A DNA stretch of 64,000 nt from Gammaproteobacteria bacterium HGW-Gammaproteobacteria-1 (GCA_002840095.1 PGZL01000007.1:62001-126000), one strand, 5' to 3'; shown: positions 39,061 to 47,914, counted from the stretch's first letter. Notes: generated by a model not told the origin, from the letters alone. Program-made: numbers and translations.

Positions 39061-40260
39061 CTAGAGAAAGCAGGCGATTTCGGGGTAGGCCCGCGCCTGA
39101 TTGCGTCCGTTGTGCTTGCCGAAGTAGAGCGCCTGATCGGCCTCGCTGATCAGCCGTTCCAAAATCACCTGGGCATCGCCGCTGTCCGTCTCCAACAGAC
39201 TGGCGATGCCGATGCTGACCGTGGTCTTGATGCTGTGCCCCTCGATTTCGAACACGGCATCCTGCACTGCGCCGCGCACGCGCTCCGCCAGCAGTTTGGC
39301 CCCCTCCAGATCGGTATCCGGCAGGGCAATGATGAATTCCTCGCCGCCGAAGCGCGCCAGCACGTCAACCTCCCGAATCTGTTCACGGAACAGTTCCGCG
39401 CAGCGGCACAGCACCTCGTCACCCAGGCGATGGCCATGCACGTCATTGATGCGCTTGAAATGGTCGATGTCCAGCAGCAGCAGACAGAAGCCCTTTTTAT
39501 AGCGCAGGCTGCGCGCCAGCGCAGAGCGTGACTCGGGAAAGAAAAAACGGCGGTTGTGCAGCCCGGTCAGCTCGTCGATTACCGACAGCTCGGCATAGCG
39601 CCGCTTGAGCGCCTCGGCGTCGGCCAGGGTCAGCTCCAGCTGGCGGGTGCGCTCCCGCACCAGGTGTTCCATGCTGTTGAGCAGCCGGTTGTTGACCAGC
39701 ATCTGCCCCAGAAAATTGGCAAATATCACCAAGGAGCGCTCGTGCGCCTCGGTGAAAAAGTCGACGTGCGGATGGGACACGTTGAGTACGCCGAGAATTT
39801 CGCCGCTGGCCTTGATGGGCAGGCTGATCAGCGAGCCGATGGCCATGGAACTGGGACTGATGCCGCGGCAATTGCGTTCGAAGCGCGGGTCGTGCTCGCA
39901 GTTGCGGCTGTGCTGCAGGGTGCCGGTCTGGGCGGCGACGCCGACCAAGCCCTCGCCCACTTCAAAGCTGGCAAATTTCGGAACGTGGCTGTTCTTCTGG
40001 CCGCGCTCCAGGCCGATCATGTCCGCCCAGTCCATGCCGGCGGAATTCACCAGCTTGCCGTCCTTGAGCAGGTAGACCGAGCAACGCTCCAGGTCCTGGT
40101 TCTGCATCAGCACATCGAGCGAACTGCCGAGCAACTGCGTATCGCTCTGGCCGTAGACGCGCAGCGACGACAGGCCGCGCAAGGCCGAAAGCGAATCGAT
40201 CAGCTTGAGGAAGCTGTCGTTGAGTTCGCGGAACGAGTCGATGAACGGCGAGGTATCCAT
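39061..40260 (-). CDS. GAF-domain diguanylate cyclase
   Basis: A 399-residue soluble cyclase for c-di-GMP. ATG 40260 (MDTSPFIDSFRELND) has AGGA 7 bases upstream. GAF domain about 45-200 (with ERCSVYLLKDGKLVNSAG and IGSLISLPIKASGEILGVLNVSHP), then a short coiled helix, then GGDEF domain about 225-395 with FGGEEFIIALPDTD at 305-309 and an intact inhibitory RxxD (REVD) just before. It probably forms an active, product-inhibited cyclase. It is 11 bases downstream of the HDOD gene, a likely two-gene unit. Confidence 0.92.
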   Translation of the reverse strand: MDTSPFIDSFRELNDSFLKLIDSLSALRGLSSLRVYGQSDTQLLGSSLDVLMQNQDLERCSVYLLKDGKLVNSAGMDWADMIGLERGQKNSHVPKFASFEVGEGLVGVAAQTGTLQHSRNCEHDPRFERNCRGISPSSMAIGSLISLPIKASGEILGVLNVSHPHVDFFTEAHERSLVIFANFLGQMLVNNRLLNSMEHLVRERTRQLELTLADAEALKRRYAELSVIDELTGLHNRRFFFPESRSALARSLRYKKGFCLLLLDIDHFKRINDVHGHRLGDEVLCRCAELFREQIREVDVLARFGGEEFIIALPDTDLEGAKLLAERVRGAVQDAVFEIEGHSIKTTVSIGIASLLETDSGDAQVILERLISEADQALYFGKHNGRNQARAYPEIACFL

Positions 40261-40271
40261 GGCAGTCCTGG

Positions 40272-41141
40272 TCAGTGGCCGGCCAGCATTTTGGCCAACT
40301 GGACGATTTCGTCGCGCTTGCCGAGCATTTCGCCCAATACCGCTTCGGCCTCCGCCGCAGGGATACCCAGCCGCGCCAGTATGCCGAGATCGGCGCTCGC
40401 TTCGCTGCGTTGCAGGCCATCGGCCCACTGCGCGCAAAATCCGATGAGCTGCACCAGCGGCCAGTGTTCGCCGCCGTATCCCGGCGCGCGATGATTTTCA
40501 ATTGCCGCCACCGCAAACCCCGGCAGATGCCACTTGCGCCCCAGCCAGCCGCCCACCTGCAGATGATCGGCCCCCAGCAGCTTCAGCTCGGCCTCCGCCA
40601 AATGCTGTTCCGGGTTTTCCTCAAGCTGACGGAACGCCTGCGTCATTTCATCCGGATAAAGATGCACCAGGGCCAGCAGGCCGAGATTGTGCAGCAGACC
40701 GGCCAGATAGGCGTTGCCGCCTTGGGGACGCGGTTCAACCATGATGTGGCGCGACAGACGCTGCGCCAGGGTCGCCGCCACCATGGCGCCGGTCCAGTAC
40801 TGGTCGACGTGGAATGCAGGACAGTGCGCAGTGCGGAAGGGACCGGCCAGAACCATGCTGAAGGCCAGGTTACGGGCGATATTGAGGCCGAGCACCTTGA
40901 ATATGGCGTCTTCGGCGCTGGATACCCGTTCGGGGTATCCGAAATAGGCGGAGTTGGCCAGGCCGATGATACGGGCCAGCAGGGCGGGATCTTTTTCGAT
41001 GATGGTCGCAATGCGGTGCACGTCGAGATCGCTGCTGCCGAACACCGTCAGCAGCTCCTGGGCCACCAAAGACATGGGCGGAAGCGCATTCAGCTTCTGA
41101 ATCTCAAGCCGGGTCTCGGTTACCGTATGACTGCCATGCAC
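40272..41141 (-). CDS. HDOD-domain signalling protein
   Basis: A 289-residue protein starting at GTG 41141 (GAGGA upstream). The HDOD domain spans about 15-215: LNALPPMSLVAQELLTVF, DVHRIATIIEKDPALLARIIGLANSAYFG, NAYLAGLLHNLGLLALVHLYPDE. The HD pair seen in phosphohydrolases is altered (HNLG), as is normal for HDOD proteins, which act as adaptors in signalling. Coupling to the downstream diguanylate cyclase suggests a joint role in c-di-GMP or motility control. Confidence 0.9.
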   Translation of the reverse strand: MHGSHTVTETRLEIQKLNALPPMSLVAQELLTVFGSSDLDVHRIATIIEKDPALLARIIGLANSAYFGYPERVSSAEDAIFKVLGLNIARNLAFSMVLAGPFRTAHCPAFHVDQYWTGAMVAATLAQRLSRHIMVEPRPQGGNAYLAGLLHNLGLLALVHLYPDEMTQAFRQLEENPEQHLAEAELKLLGADHLQVGGWLGRKWHLPGFAVAAIENHRAPGYGGEHWPLVQLIGFCAQWADGLQRSEASADLGILARLGIPAAEAEAVLGEMLGKRDEIVQLAKMLAGH

Positions 41142-41263
41142 GGGTGTTCTTCCTCGCTTGCGGCTCCGGCCAGCATATGGCCACGCTCATCAACAAGCGC
41201 ACAGTATATTGAAAAAGGGGAACTTGTGGAGCCTGAAATGCGGCAGTGCGCCGCCGGGGTTTC

Positions 41264-41292
41264 CCGTCCCCCCGCGCTACGGGGAGGGACGG
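41264..41292 (-). terminator. Hairpin after the mini flagellar-like gene
   Basis: CCGTCCC pairs with GGGACGG, with an inner CCCG/CGGG extension around a 5-base loop. It lies 25 bases past the stop of the gene ending at 41317. No T-run follows. Confidence 0.4.
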
Positions 41293-41316
41293 CGCCCCGA
41301 GGGCGTGCTCAATACC

Positions 41317-41547
41317 TCAGGCCTTGTCGTCGAACAGGCTGCCGACGGCCTCGTCGATGGTGCGCATAACCTTGCCGCTGGCCTCGACCTGCAGCCGGTT
41401 GACCTTGCTCTCGACCAGCGGCTGCAGCGGCGAGTCCTCGCCGCGCATCTGCGCCGCACTGGCGATGCGGGCCGAATTGCGATCCAGCCCCTCCATGCCA
41501 CGGCGGATGCCTTGCAGGGCATTGCTGAATACGGAAGATATCTTCAT
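41317..41547 (-). CDS. 76-residue protein resembling flagellar rod/hook D0 ends
   Basis: The sequence has an N-terminal amphipathic helix (SSVFSNALQGIRRGMEGLDRN) and a C-terminal helix (SKVNRLQVEASGKVMRTIDEAVGSLFD). The ALxGIxxGxxxLxxNAxxIA and VEASxKVxxTxDExxGSL patterns resemble the two terminal D0 helices of FlgB/FlgC/FlgE-type axial proteins, here joined without the middle domain. No flagellar genes are in the window. ATG 41547 is preferred to a longer frame (41589). It sits between nudF and the HDOD gene on the same strand. It could be a minimal axial-protein relative or an unrelated coiled-coil protein. Confidence 0.65.
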   Translation of the reverse strand: MKISSVFSNALQGIRRGMEGLDRNSARIASAAQMRGEDSPLQPLVESKVNRLQVEASGKVMRTIDEAVGSLFDDKA

Positions 41548-41601
41548 GGGTGTGGGTCCTGCGTACAGTCTTATCCTACTATCGTCCATTCAGGAATTTT
41601 T

Positions 41602-42237
41602 TCAAGGGCACCATTGCCGACGCAAGCGCTCACGGTGGAGTTGCAGCCATTGCAGGGCAATGATGGGGCTGGCGGAATTGATGCGACCGGCATGGAGCAG
41701 CGCCAGCGCCTCCTCGAAACTGACCGAACCGACACGGATATCCTCGCCCTCGGCGGCCAGGCCGTGGATCCCGCCGGCGGCAGAGGCGTCCACCCGCCCG
41801 CAGAACAGGCTGATGCGCTCCGACGTTCCGCCCGGACTCACCAGATAGTCGCAGATAGGCTCCAGGTCCAGCAGAGCGCACCCTGCCTCCTCCTGTATTT
41901 CCCGTCGCACCACATCCGCCGGGGTTTCACCGTCCTCAATGATCCCCGCCACGATTTCCAGCAGCCAGGGGCCGCCCGGCATGTCCAGTGCACCGATGCG
42001 AAACTGCTCCAGCAACACGATGCGGTCCAGTAGCGGATCGTAGGGCAGCACCGCCGCCGCATGGCCACGCTCGAACAGTTCACGGCTGAGCAGCCGGCTC
42101 ATGCCGCCGTCATACAGGCGGTGGCGCAGGCGGTAGTGCTCCATGCGGAAAAAACCCTGATAGCACACCTGCTGCTCCACCACCTCGACCGTGGGTTGTT
42201 CCGGCCCGCCCCACATGCCGCGCTCGGTCTCGTCCAC
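41602..42237 (-). CDS. nudF: ADP-ribose pyrophosphatase (Nudix)
   Basis: A 211-residue hydrolase cutting ADP-ribose to AMP and ribose-5-phosphate. GTG 42237 is chosen for its GGAGG site 7 bases upstream. Family motifs: RHRLYDGGMSRLLSRELFERGHAAAVLPYDP, WLLEIVAGIIEDGE followed by the Nudix helix (REIQEEAG), SPGGTSERISLFCG, and GIHGLAAEGEDIRV with PIIALQWLQLH at the end, close to E. coli NudF in order and length. It is divergent from mobA. Confidence 0.95.
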   Translation of the reverse strand: MDETERGMWGGPEQPTVEVVEQQVCYQGFFRMEHYRLRHRLYDGGMSRLLSRELFERGHAAAVLPYDPLLDRIVLLEQFRIGALDMPGGPWLLEIVAGIIEDGETPADVVRREIQEEAGCALLDLEPICDYLVSPGGTSERISLFCGRVDASAAGGIHGLAAEGEDIRVGSVSFEEALALLHAGRINSASPIIALQWLQLHRERLRRQWCP

Positions 42238-42313
42238 GCTACCACCTCCGCATCGTTGTCCTGCCCTTTCCCCATGGTACGATGGCTGCACCAACCGCGA
42301 TACCCGGGAACAC

Positions 42314-42928
42314 ATGCCTGCCCCAATCCCTCGCCCCGACATCACCGCCGTAATCCTTGCCGGCGGCAAGGCGCGCCGCATGGACGGTGCGGACAAGGCG
42401 CTGCTGACGCTGGCCGGCCAACCGTTGCTGGCGCATATCATCGCCGTGCTGCAGCCGCAGGTGACGGAAATATTGCTGAATAGCAATCGCCCCGCCGAGT
42501 GTTACGCACATTTCAGCCTGCCGGTGATCGCCGATGCCATTGCCGACCAGCCCGGCCCCCTGGCCGGCCTGCTCAGTGCCCTGCTCGCCCGCGACAGCGA
42601 TCTGGTCCTCGCCGTCCCCTGCGACACGCCCTGCCTGCCCGCCGATCTGGTCACGCGCATGTACGCGGCACTGGAAGCGGAGCACGCCGATGTGTGCAGC
42701 GTGAGCGACGGCGCACAACTGCACGCCGCCTTCATGCTGGCACGACGCAGCGTCATCCCGGCATTGCAGTCCTATCTTGCGGCGGGCAAGCGCAAGGTCC
42801 AGGACTGGCTGCATGAACAGAAGCTGGCCGTCGCCGATTTTTCCGACCGGCCCGAAGCCTTCAGCAACGTCAACACGGCGCAGGACCTGCACCGGCTGGA
42901 ACAGAGGTTCAATTCACATGAGTGCTGA
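42314..42928 (+). CDS. mobA: Molybdenum cofactor guanylyltransferase
   Basis: A 204-residue enzyme adding GMP to molybdopterin. The nucleotide-binding loop AVILAGGKARRMDGADKALL, the NSNRP segment and LAVPCDTPCLPADLV are present; AGLLSALLARDSDLVL lies between. It starts the mobA-mobB-moeA series and overlaps mobB by 11 bases. Confidence 0.95.
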   Translation: MPAPIPRPDITAVILAGGKARRMDGADKALLTLAGQPLLAHIIAVLQPQVTEILLNSNRPAECYAHFSLPVIADAIADQPGPLAGLLSALLARDSDLVLAVPCDTPCLPADLVTRMYAALEAEHADVCSVSDGAQLHAAFMLARRSVIPALQSYLAAGKRKVQDWLHEQKLAVADFSDRPEAFSNVNTAQDLHRLEQRFNSHEC

Positions 42929-43445
42929 GCATATGCCCCCGCTGCTCGCCTTCGTCGCCGCCAGCGGCACCGGCAAGACGACCCTGCTGGAGCAGCTCAT
43001 TCCTTTGCTGCGCGCCCGGGGACTGCGCCTCGCGGTAATCAAGCATACCCACCATGACTTCGACGTCGATCAGCCGGGCAAGGACAGCTACCGCATGCGC
43101 GCCGCCGGCGCACAACAGGTGATGCTCGCCTCGCGCCGGCGCTGGGCTCTGCTGACCGAACACGCCGACGGGCGCGAGGAACCGCGGCTGGCGGAACTGG
43201 TGCAGGCGCTGGATCGGCGTGCGCTGGACCTGATCCTGGTGGAAGGCTTCAAACACGAAACCGTGCGCAAGATTGAATTGCATCGGCCAGCCCTGGGGAA
43301 GGCAGCGCTGTTTCCCGCCGACCCGCAAATCATCGCCGTGGCCTGCGATGCGCCGCCGGCCGAAGGCAGCGCGATCCCGCTGCTTGATCTCAACAACCCG
43401 GAAGAAGTTGCGGCATTTGTGCTGCGCACCATCGGCCGGCAATAA
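42918..43445 (+). CDS. mobB: Molybdopterin-guanine dinucleotide biosynthesis adaptor MobB
   Basis: A 175-residue GTP-binding P-loop protein assisting MobA. P-loop FVAASGTGKTTLLEQLIP, switch VIKHTHHDFDVDQPGKDSYR (conserved in MobB), and LILVEGFKHE. ATG 42918 has AGAGG upstream; ATG 42933 is an alternative. Its overlap with mobA and 38-base distance to moeA support one operon. Confidence 0.94.
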   Translation: MSAEHMPPLLAFVAASGTGKTTLLEQLIPLLRARGLRLAVIKHTHHDFDVDQPGKDSYRMRAAGAQQVMLASRRRWALLTEHADGREEPRLAELVQALDRRALDLILVEGFKHETVRKIELHRPALGKAALFPADPQIIAVACDAPPAEGSAIPLLDLNNPEEVAAFVLRTIGRQ

Positions 43446-43483
43446 TTCGACCAACAATACCCAGCCAAGGAGTCGCAACAGCG

Positions 43484-44731
43484 ATGCCCCAGGACAAGAA
43501 CGCCACACCCCGCGCCCCCCTGCTCACCGTCGAACAGGCGCTGGGCTACATCCGTGACAACCTGCAACCCATCGAGGGCTACGAACAACTGGCCCTGCGC
43601 GAAGCCCTGGGCCGCGTCCTCGCCGCCGACGTGCTTTCCCCCATCGACGTGCCGCCGCACGCCAACTCGGCCATGGACGGCTACGCCCTGCGCGCCGCGG
43701 ATCTGCCCGCCGGCGGCGAGGTGACCCTGCGGGTCACCGGCACCGCCCTCGCCGGTCACCCGTTCAGCGGCAGCGTCGGCGACGGGCAATGCGTGCGCAT
43801 CATGACCGGCGCCAACGTACCGGCCGGCGCGAACACCGTGGTCATGCAGGAAGATGTGCGACGCGAGGGCGATGTCATTCATGTCGGTGGCGGGCACAGA
43901 CAGGGCGCGAACGTGCGCCTGCCCGGTGAGGATATCGCCACCGGTGCCACCGTGCTGGCCCGGGGCCGGCAGCTGACGCCCGCCGATCTGGGCCTGCTCG
44001 CCTCGCTCGGCATCGCCGAGGTCCGCGTGGTGCGCCGCCTGCGGGTGGCGTTCTTCTCCACCGGCGACGAGCTGTGCTCTTTGGGAGAAATCCCCCGCGA
44101 AGGGCAAATCTACGACAGCAACCGTTACACGCTGCACGGCATGTTGCGCCGTCTCGGCGTCGAGATCATCGACATGGGTGTGGTGCGCGACCGGCGCGAG
44201 GACATCGCCGCCGCCTTCCGCCAGGGCGCTGCTGCGGCGGATGTCCTGATGACTTCCGGCGGTGTTTCCGTGGGCGACGCCGACTTCGTCAAGGAAACCC
44301 TGGATGCGCTGGGCAAGGTCAATTTCTGGAAGATCGCCATGAAGCCGGGCAAACCCCTGGCCTTCGGCCTGCTCGATCGCACGGCATTTTTCGGCCTGCC
44401 GGGAAATCCCGTGTCCTCCATGGCCACGTTCTACCAGATCGTCCAGCCGGCGCTGCGCCGATTGACGGGACAGCAGGATCAGGCGCCTCTGCGCCTGCGT
44501 GTGCCCTGTGCAAGCCCGCTCAAGAAATCGGCGGGACGCGCCGACTTTCAGCGCGGCATTCTGGAATATGACGGCGCAGGTCAGCTGACCGTGCGCAGCA
44601 CCGGTCCGCAAGGGTCACACGTATTGAGTTCCATGAGCCGGGCAAACTGCTTCATCATTCTGCCGGCGGAATGGGAAAATGTGGAGGCGGGAACAACAGT
44701 GGAAGTGGAACCCTTCGCCGGCCTGATTTGA
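43484..44731 (+). CDS. moeA: Molybdopterin molybdenumtransferase
   Basis: A 415-residue enzyme inserting molybdate into adenylated molybdopterin. Visible features: PIDVPPHANSAMDGYALRAADLP, RIMTGANVPAGANTVVMQED, and the MPT-binding domain with FFSTGDELCSLGE, YDSNRYTLHGML, MTSGGVSVGDADFVKETL, MKPGKPLAFGLL and GLPGNPVSSM. AAGGAG precedes the start. It ends the Mo-cofactor set, implying that molybdoenzymes are used by this organism. Confidence 0.96.
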   Translation: MPQDKNATPRAPLLTVEQALGYIRDNLQPIEGYEQLALREALGRVLAADVLSPIDVPPHANSAMDGYALRAADLPAGGEVTLRVTGTALAGHPFSGSVGDGQCVRIMTGANVPAGANTVVMQEDVRREGDVIHVGGGHRQGANVRLPGEDIATGATVLARGRQLTPADLGLLASLGIAEVRVVRRLRVAFFSTGDELCSLGEIPREGQIYDSNRYTLHGMLRRLGVEIIDMGVVRDRREDIAAAFRQGAAAADVLMTSGGVSVGDADFVKETLDALGKVNFWKIAMKPGKPLAFGLLDRTAFFGLPGNPVSSMATFYQIVQPALRRLTGQQDQAPLRLRVPCASPLKKSAGRADFQRGILEYDGAGQLTVRSTGPQGSHVLSSMSRANCFIILPAEWENVEAGTTVEVEPFAGLI

Positions 44732-44757
44732 CCGGGCGCGGGGACCACAAAGAAGAA

Positions 44758-44781
44758 GGCCACCGTCCGAAGACGGTGGCC
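44758..44781. terminator. Terminator between moeA and H1-like gene
   Basis: GGCCACCGTC pairs perfectly with GACGGTGGCC around the stable tetraloop CGAA. On the minus strand it is followed by a T-rich tract (TTCTTCTTT), serving the H1-like gene; on the plus strand it may stop moeA transcripts. Confidence 0.75.
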
Positions 44782-44788
44782 TGGTTCA

Positions 44789-45217
44789 TCAAGCGGCCGC
44801 TTTAACGACGCGCTTTTTACGCGCCGGCTTGCGCTTGGCCTTCTTTGCCGCAACCTTGGCGTGCTTCTTGTCGTAAGCAGCCACGGCCTTGGCGATGACG
44901 GCCTGACGACCCTCATAAGCCTTTTCTTCATCCAGCACTGCCTTCAGGCGTGCCTTGGCTTCCGCCACGGCAGCACGCAACTTGGCGCGCATGACCTTCT
45001 CCGCCTGGTCTGCCTTCTTCTTCTGGGCAACCAGACGAGTCTTCACGGCCTTGGCCTGTGCATTCATCTTCTTCACGGTAGCCCGGACCGCCTTCTTGCT
45101 CGCGGTCTTGACGGTGGAGCGGCGCACTGCCTTCTTCGGCGCAGCGGCCTTGGCAGTGGCAGCCTTCTTGGTACGAACGCTTTTCTTGGCAACGGCACGT
45201 CGTGCAACTTTCGGCAT
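44789..45217 (-). CDS. Histone H1-like lysine/alanine-rich protein
   Basis: A 142-residue, very basic protein (MPKVARRAVAKKSVRTKKAA start). Lys/Ala/Arg-rich blocks with AAPKKAVRR, SKKAVRATVKK and AKKAKRKPARKKR surround a central, more acidic helix (DQAEKVMRAKL to VLDEEKAYEGRQ). This resembles bacterial H1-like proteins that compact DNA (for example AlgP- or HctB-like low-complexity proteins), though low complexity makes orthology uncertain. The AAGAAG-like site GGAGAAG lies before the ATG. A near-consensus promoter in an AT-rich stretch implies strong expression. It is divergent from lon. Confidence 0.8.
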   Translation of the reverse strand: MPKVARRAVAKKSVRTKKAATAKAAAPKKAVRRSTVKTASKKAVRATVKKMNAQAKAVKTRLVAQKKKADQAEKVMRAKLRAAVAEAKARLKAVLDEEKAYEGRQAVIAKAVAAYDKKHAKVAAKKAKRKPARKKRVVKAAA

Positions 45218-45261
45218 GGCAACTCTTCTCCTTGTGTTAGTAGAGACACATGTCGAAAAAC

Positions 45262-45289
45262 ATTATAAACATAAACTTAAATGTAACAA
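45262..45289 (-). promoter_or_regulatory. Strong sigma-70 promoter of H1-like gene
   Basis: The minus strand carries TTGTTA (-35), a 16-base spacer and a perfect TATAAT (-10), about 45 bases before the ATG. The surrounding AT-rich island contrasts sharply with the GC-rich genome and is itself a likely site for nucleoid proteins. Confidence 0.75.
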
Positions 45290-45384
45290 GCAAACTTGCA
45301 ATATTTTTTCAAGCAAAAAATGATCTGCATCGCACCGGCCGCGTCGCTGACGCATGTGATGTCCGTCGTTCGACACCTCACGGA

Positions 45385-45415
45385 CTTGTGCAACCGGTGC
45401 TCCGCACCCTATATA
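45385..45415 (+). promoter_or_regulatory. lon: Possible heat-shock (sigma-32-like) promoter of lon
   Basis: CTTGTG, a 16-base spacer and CCCTATAT resemble CTTGAA-N13..16-CCCCATNT about 80 bases before the lon ATG. The same stretch can be read as a sigma-70 site (TTGTGC, 17-19 bases, TATATA). Heat-shock control of lon is well known in E. coli; here it is inferred. Confidence 0.4.
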
Positions 45416-45495
45416 TTGATCTGTACAGTTATGCGACAGACTGGAAATTTCTGAGTCCCACGACTGCCGTTGGGCCGCAACAAGGAACAACAATC

Positions 45496-47904
45496 ATGGC
45501 CGACAATGAACCGCTCGAACCGGAAATACTGCCCCAGAAAGGCGCCGGCACCGTCTCCTCGGAGCTGGCGATCAGCGCCGGCGTGCTGCCCACCACGCTC
45601 TATCTTCTGCCGCTGAACGACCGCCCGTTCTTTCCCGCGCAGGCGTTTCCGGTAGTGATGGACGAACAGCCCTGGCTCGAAACCATCGAGCACGTCGGCG
45701 ATCACCCCCATCACATGGCCGGACTGGTGCTCACCCGCGGCGGCGATCCGGAACACCTCACGCCGGAAGATTTCTACCGCATCGGCAGCATGGTGCGCGT
45801 CCACAACCCGACCCGATCCGGAGGAAAAATCCAGTTCATCGCCGAGGGTATCCAGCGCTTCCGTATCGTCAAATGGCTGTCGCACAAGCCGCCGTTCATG
45901 GTCCAGGTGGAATATCCGGCGGAAAAGCAGCTCAAAAACGACGATAAGCTCAAGGCCTACGCCATGGCCATCATCAACACGCTGAAGGAGCTGATTCCGC
46001 TCAATCCGCTCTACAGCGAGGAGCTGAAATACTTCCTCAGCCGCTTCAGCCCCAATGAACCCTCGCCGCTGGCCGATTTCGCCGCCGCACTCACCACCGC
46101 CAAGGCCGAGGAGCTGCAGCAGGTGCTGGAACTGTTCCCAGTGCTGCCGCGCATGGAAAAGGTGCTGGTGCTGATCAAGAAGGAGCTGGACGTGGCCCGC
46201 CTGCAATCGCAGATCCGCGAACGGGTGGATGAGCGCATGAGCGAGCAGCAGCGAAAATTCTTCCTGCGCGAACAGCTCAAGGAGATACAGAAGGAACTGG
46301 GCCTGGAAAAGGACGACCGCACCGCCGATGTGGACCGGTTTCGGGCCCGTCTGGCCAAGCTGACCCTGCCCGCGGCGGCGCGCAAGCGGATCGACGACGA
46401 GTTGCAGAAGCTTTCCATCCTGGAGGTGGGCTCGCCGGAATACACCGTTACCCGCAACTACCTGGACTGGGTGACCGCCCTGCCCTGGGGGGTGTATTCG
46501 ACCGATAGGCTGGAGCTGAAGCGGGCCCGCCGCATCCTCGACCAGGATCACGACGGCCTCGAGGAAGTGAAGCAGCGCATCATCGAGTTTCTTGCCGTCG
46601 GAGTGCTCCGGGGCGAAGTGGCGGGTTCCATCCTGCTGCTGGTCGGCCCGCCCGGCGTAGGCAAGACCTCCATCGGCCGCTCCATCGCCAACACCCTGGG
46701 GCGCAAGTTCTTTCGGTTCTCCCTCGGCGGCATGCGCGACGAGGCCGAAATAAAGGGACATCGCCGCACCTACATCGGCGCCATGCCGGGCAAATTCGTG
46801 CAGGCCATCAAGGAGGCTGAGACGGCCAATCCGGTAATCATGCTGGATGAAATCGACAAGATCGGGGCATCCTACCAGGGCGATCCCGCCTCGGCCCTGC
46901 TGGAGGTGCTCGATCCGGAGCAGAACAGTGACTTTCTCGATCACTATCTGGATCTGCGCTTCGATCTGTCCAAGGTGCTGTTCGTCTGCACCGCCAACCA
47001 GCTCGATACGATACCGCCGCCCCTGCTCGACCGCATGGAGGTGATACGCCTCTCCGGTTACATCACTGAAGAAAAGCTGGCCATCGCCACCCACCACCTG
47101 TGGCCGAAGCAGCTGCAAAAGGCGGGGCTGAAGCCCAGCCAGCTGAAGATATCCGACAGTGCATTACGCAAGGTGATCGAGGGCTATGCGCGCGAGGCCG
47201 GTGTGCGCAACCTGGAGAAGCAACTGGGCCGTATCGTGCGCAAGGCGGTGGTGCGCATCGTGGGGGGCGAGAAAGGTCCGATCCGTGTCGGCCCCAAGAG
47301 CATCGAGGATTTACTGGGCAAGCCGGTGTTCCACCGTGAAAAGCCGCTCACCGGCATCGGCGTGGTGACCGGGCTGGCCTGGACCGCCATGGGCGGTGCC
47401 ACCCTCAGCATCGAGGCGACGTTGGTCCACAGCAAGAATCGCGGCTTCAAACTGACTGGAAAGCTGGGCGAGGTGATGCGCGAGTCGGCCGAAATCGCCT
47501 ACAGCTACATCGCCTCGCATCTGAAGCAGTACGAGGGTGATCCGGCCTTCTTCGACGAGGCCTTCGTCCACCTGCACGTGCCGGAAGGCGCCACGCCCAA
47601 GGACGGTCCCAGTGCCGGCGTCACCATGGCCACCGCCCTGCTGTCGCTGGCGCGCAAGGAGCGCATCAAACGTCCCCTCGCCATGACCGGCGAGCTTACC
47701 CTGACCGGTCAGGTGCTGCCGGTGGGCGGCATAAGGGAAAAGGTGATCGCCGCCCGGCGCATCGGGGTGATGGAGCTGATTCTGCCGGAAGCCAACCGCG
47801 GCGATTTCGAGGAGCTTCCCGCCCACATCCGCAAGGGGGTCACCGTCCACTTCGCCCACCACTACCGCGACGTAGCCGGGGTGGTGTTCGGCATCGGAAC
47901 CTAA
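45496..47904 (+). CDS. lon: ATP-dependent protease Lon (endopeptidase La)
   Basis: An 802-residue serine protease with N-terminal substrate-binding domain (about 30-240), AAA+ domain with Walker A GPPGVGKTSIG at 384-391 and Walker B VIMLDEIDKIG, and C-terminal protease domain. The catalytic Ser706 (PKDGPSAGVTM) and Lys749 (GGIREKV) are 43 residues apart, as in E. coli (679/722). An extra N-terminal segment (MADNEPLEPEILPQKGAG...) and the absence of clpX, clpP or hupB neighbours, which flank the main lon in many proteobacteria, suggest a second Lon of the AsrA type; this is not certain. ATG 45496 has AAGGAA upstream. Confidence 0.94.
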   Translation: MADNEPLEPEILPQKGAGTVSSELAISAGVLPTTLYLLPLNDRPFFPAQAFPVVMDEQPWLETIEHVGDHPHHMAGLVLTRGGDPEHLTPEDFYRIGSMVRVHNPTRSGGKIQFIAEGIQRFRIVKWLSHKPPFMVQVEYPAEKQLKNDDKLKAYAMAIINTLKELIPLNPLYSEELKYFLSRFSPNEPSPLADFAAALTTAKAEELQQVLELFPVLPRMEKVLVLIKKELDVARLQSQIRERVDERMSEQQRKFFLREQLKEIQKELGLEKDDRTADVDRFRARLAKLTLPAAARKRIDDELQKLSILEVGSPEYTVTRNYLDWVTALPWGVYSTDRLELKRARRILDQDHDGLEEVKQRIIEFLAVGVLRGEVAGSILLLVGPPGVGKTSIGRSIANTLGRKFFRFSLGGMRDEAEIKGHRRTYIGAMPGKFVQAIKEAETANPVIMLDEIDKIGASYQGDPASALLEVLDPEQNSDFLDHYLDLRFDLSKVLFVCTANQLDTIPPPLLDRMEVIRLSGYITEEKLAIATHHLWPKQLQKAGLKPSQLKISDSALRKVIEGYAREAGVRNLEKQLGRIVRKAVVRIVGGEKGPIRVGPKSIEDLLGKPVFHREKPLTGIGVVTGLAWTAMGGATLSIEATLVHSKNRGFKLTGKLGEVMRESAEIAYSYIASHLKQYEGDPAFFDEAFVHLHVPEGATPKDGPSAGVTMATALLSLARKERIKRPLAMTGELTLTGQVLPVGGIREKVIAARRIGVMELILPEANRGDFEELPAHIRKGVTVHFAHHYRDVAGVVFGIGT

Positions 47905-47914
47905 AAACCGATCT

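Noticed and set aside
45409-47118. 569-codon minus-strand frame
   Set aside because: Antisense to lon; no ribosome-binding site or motif.
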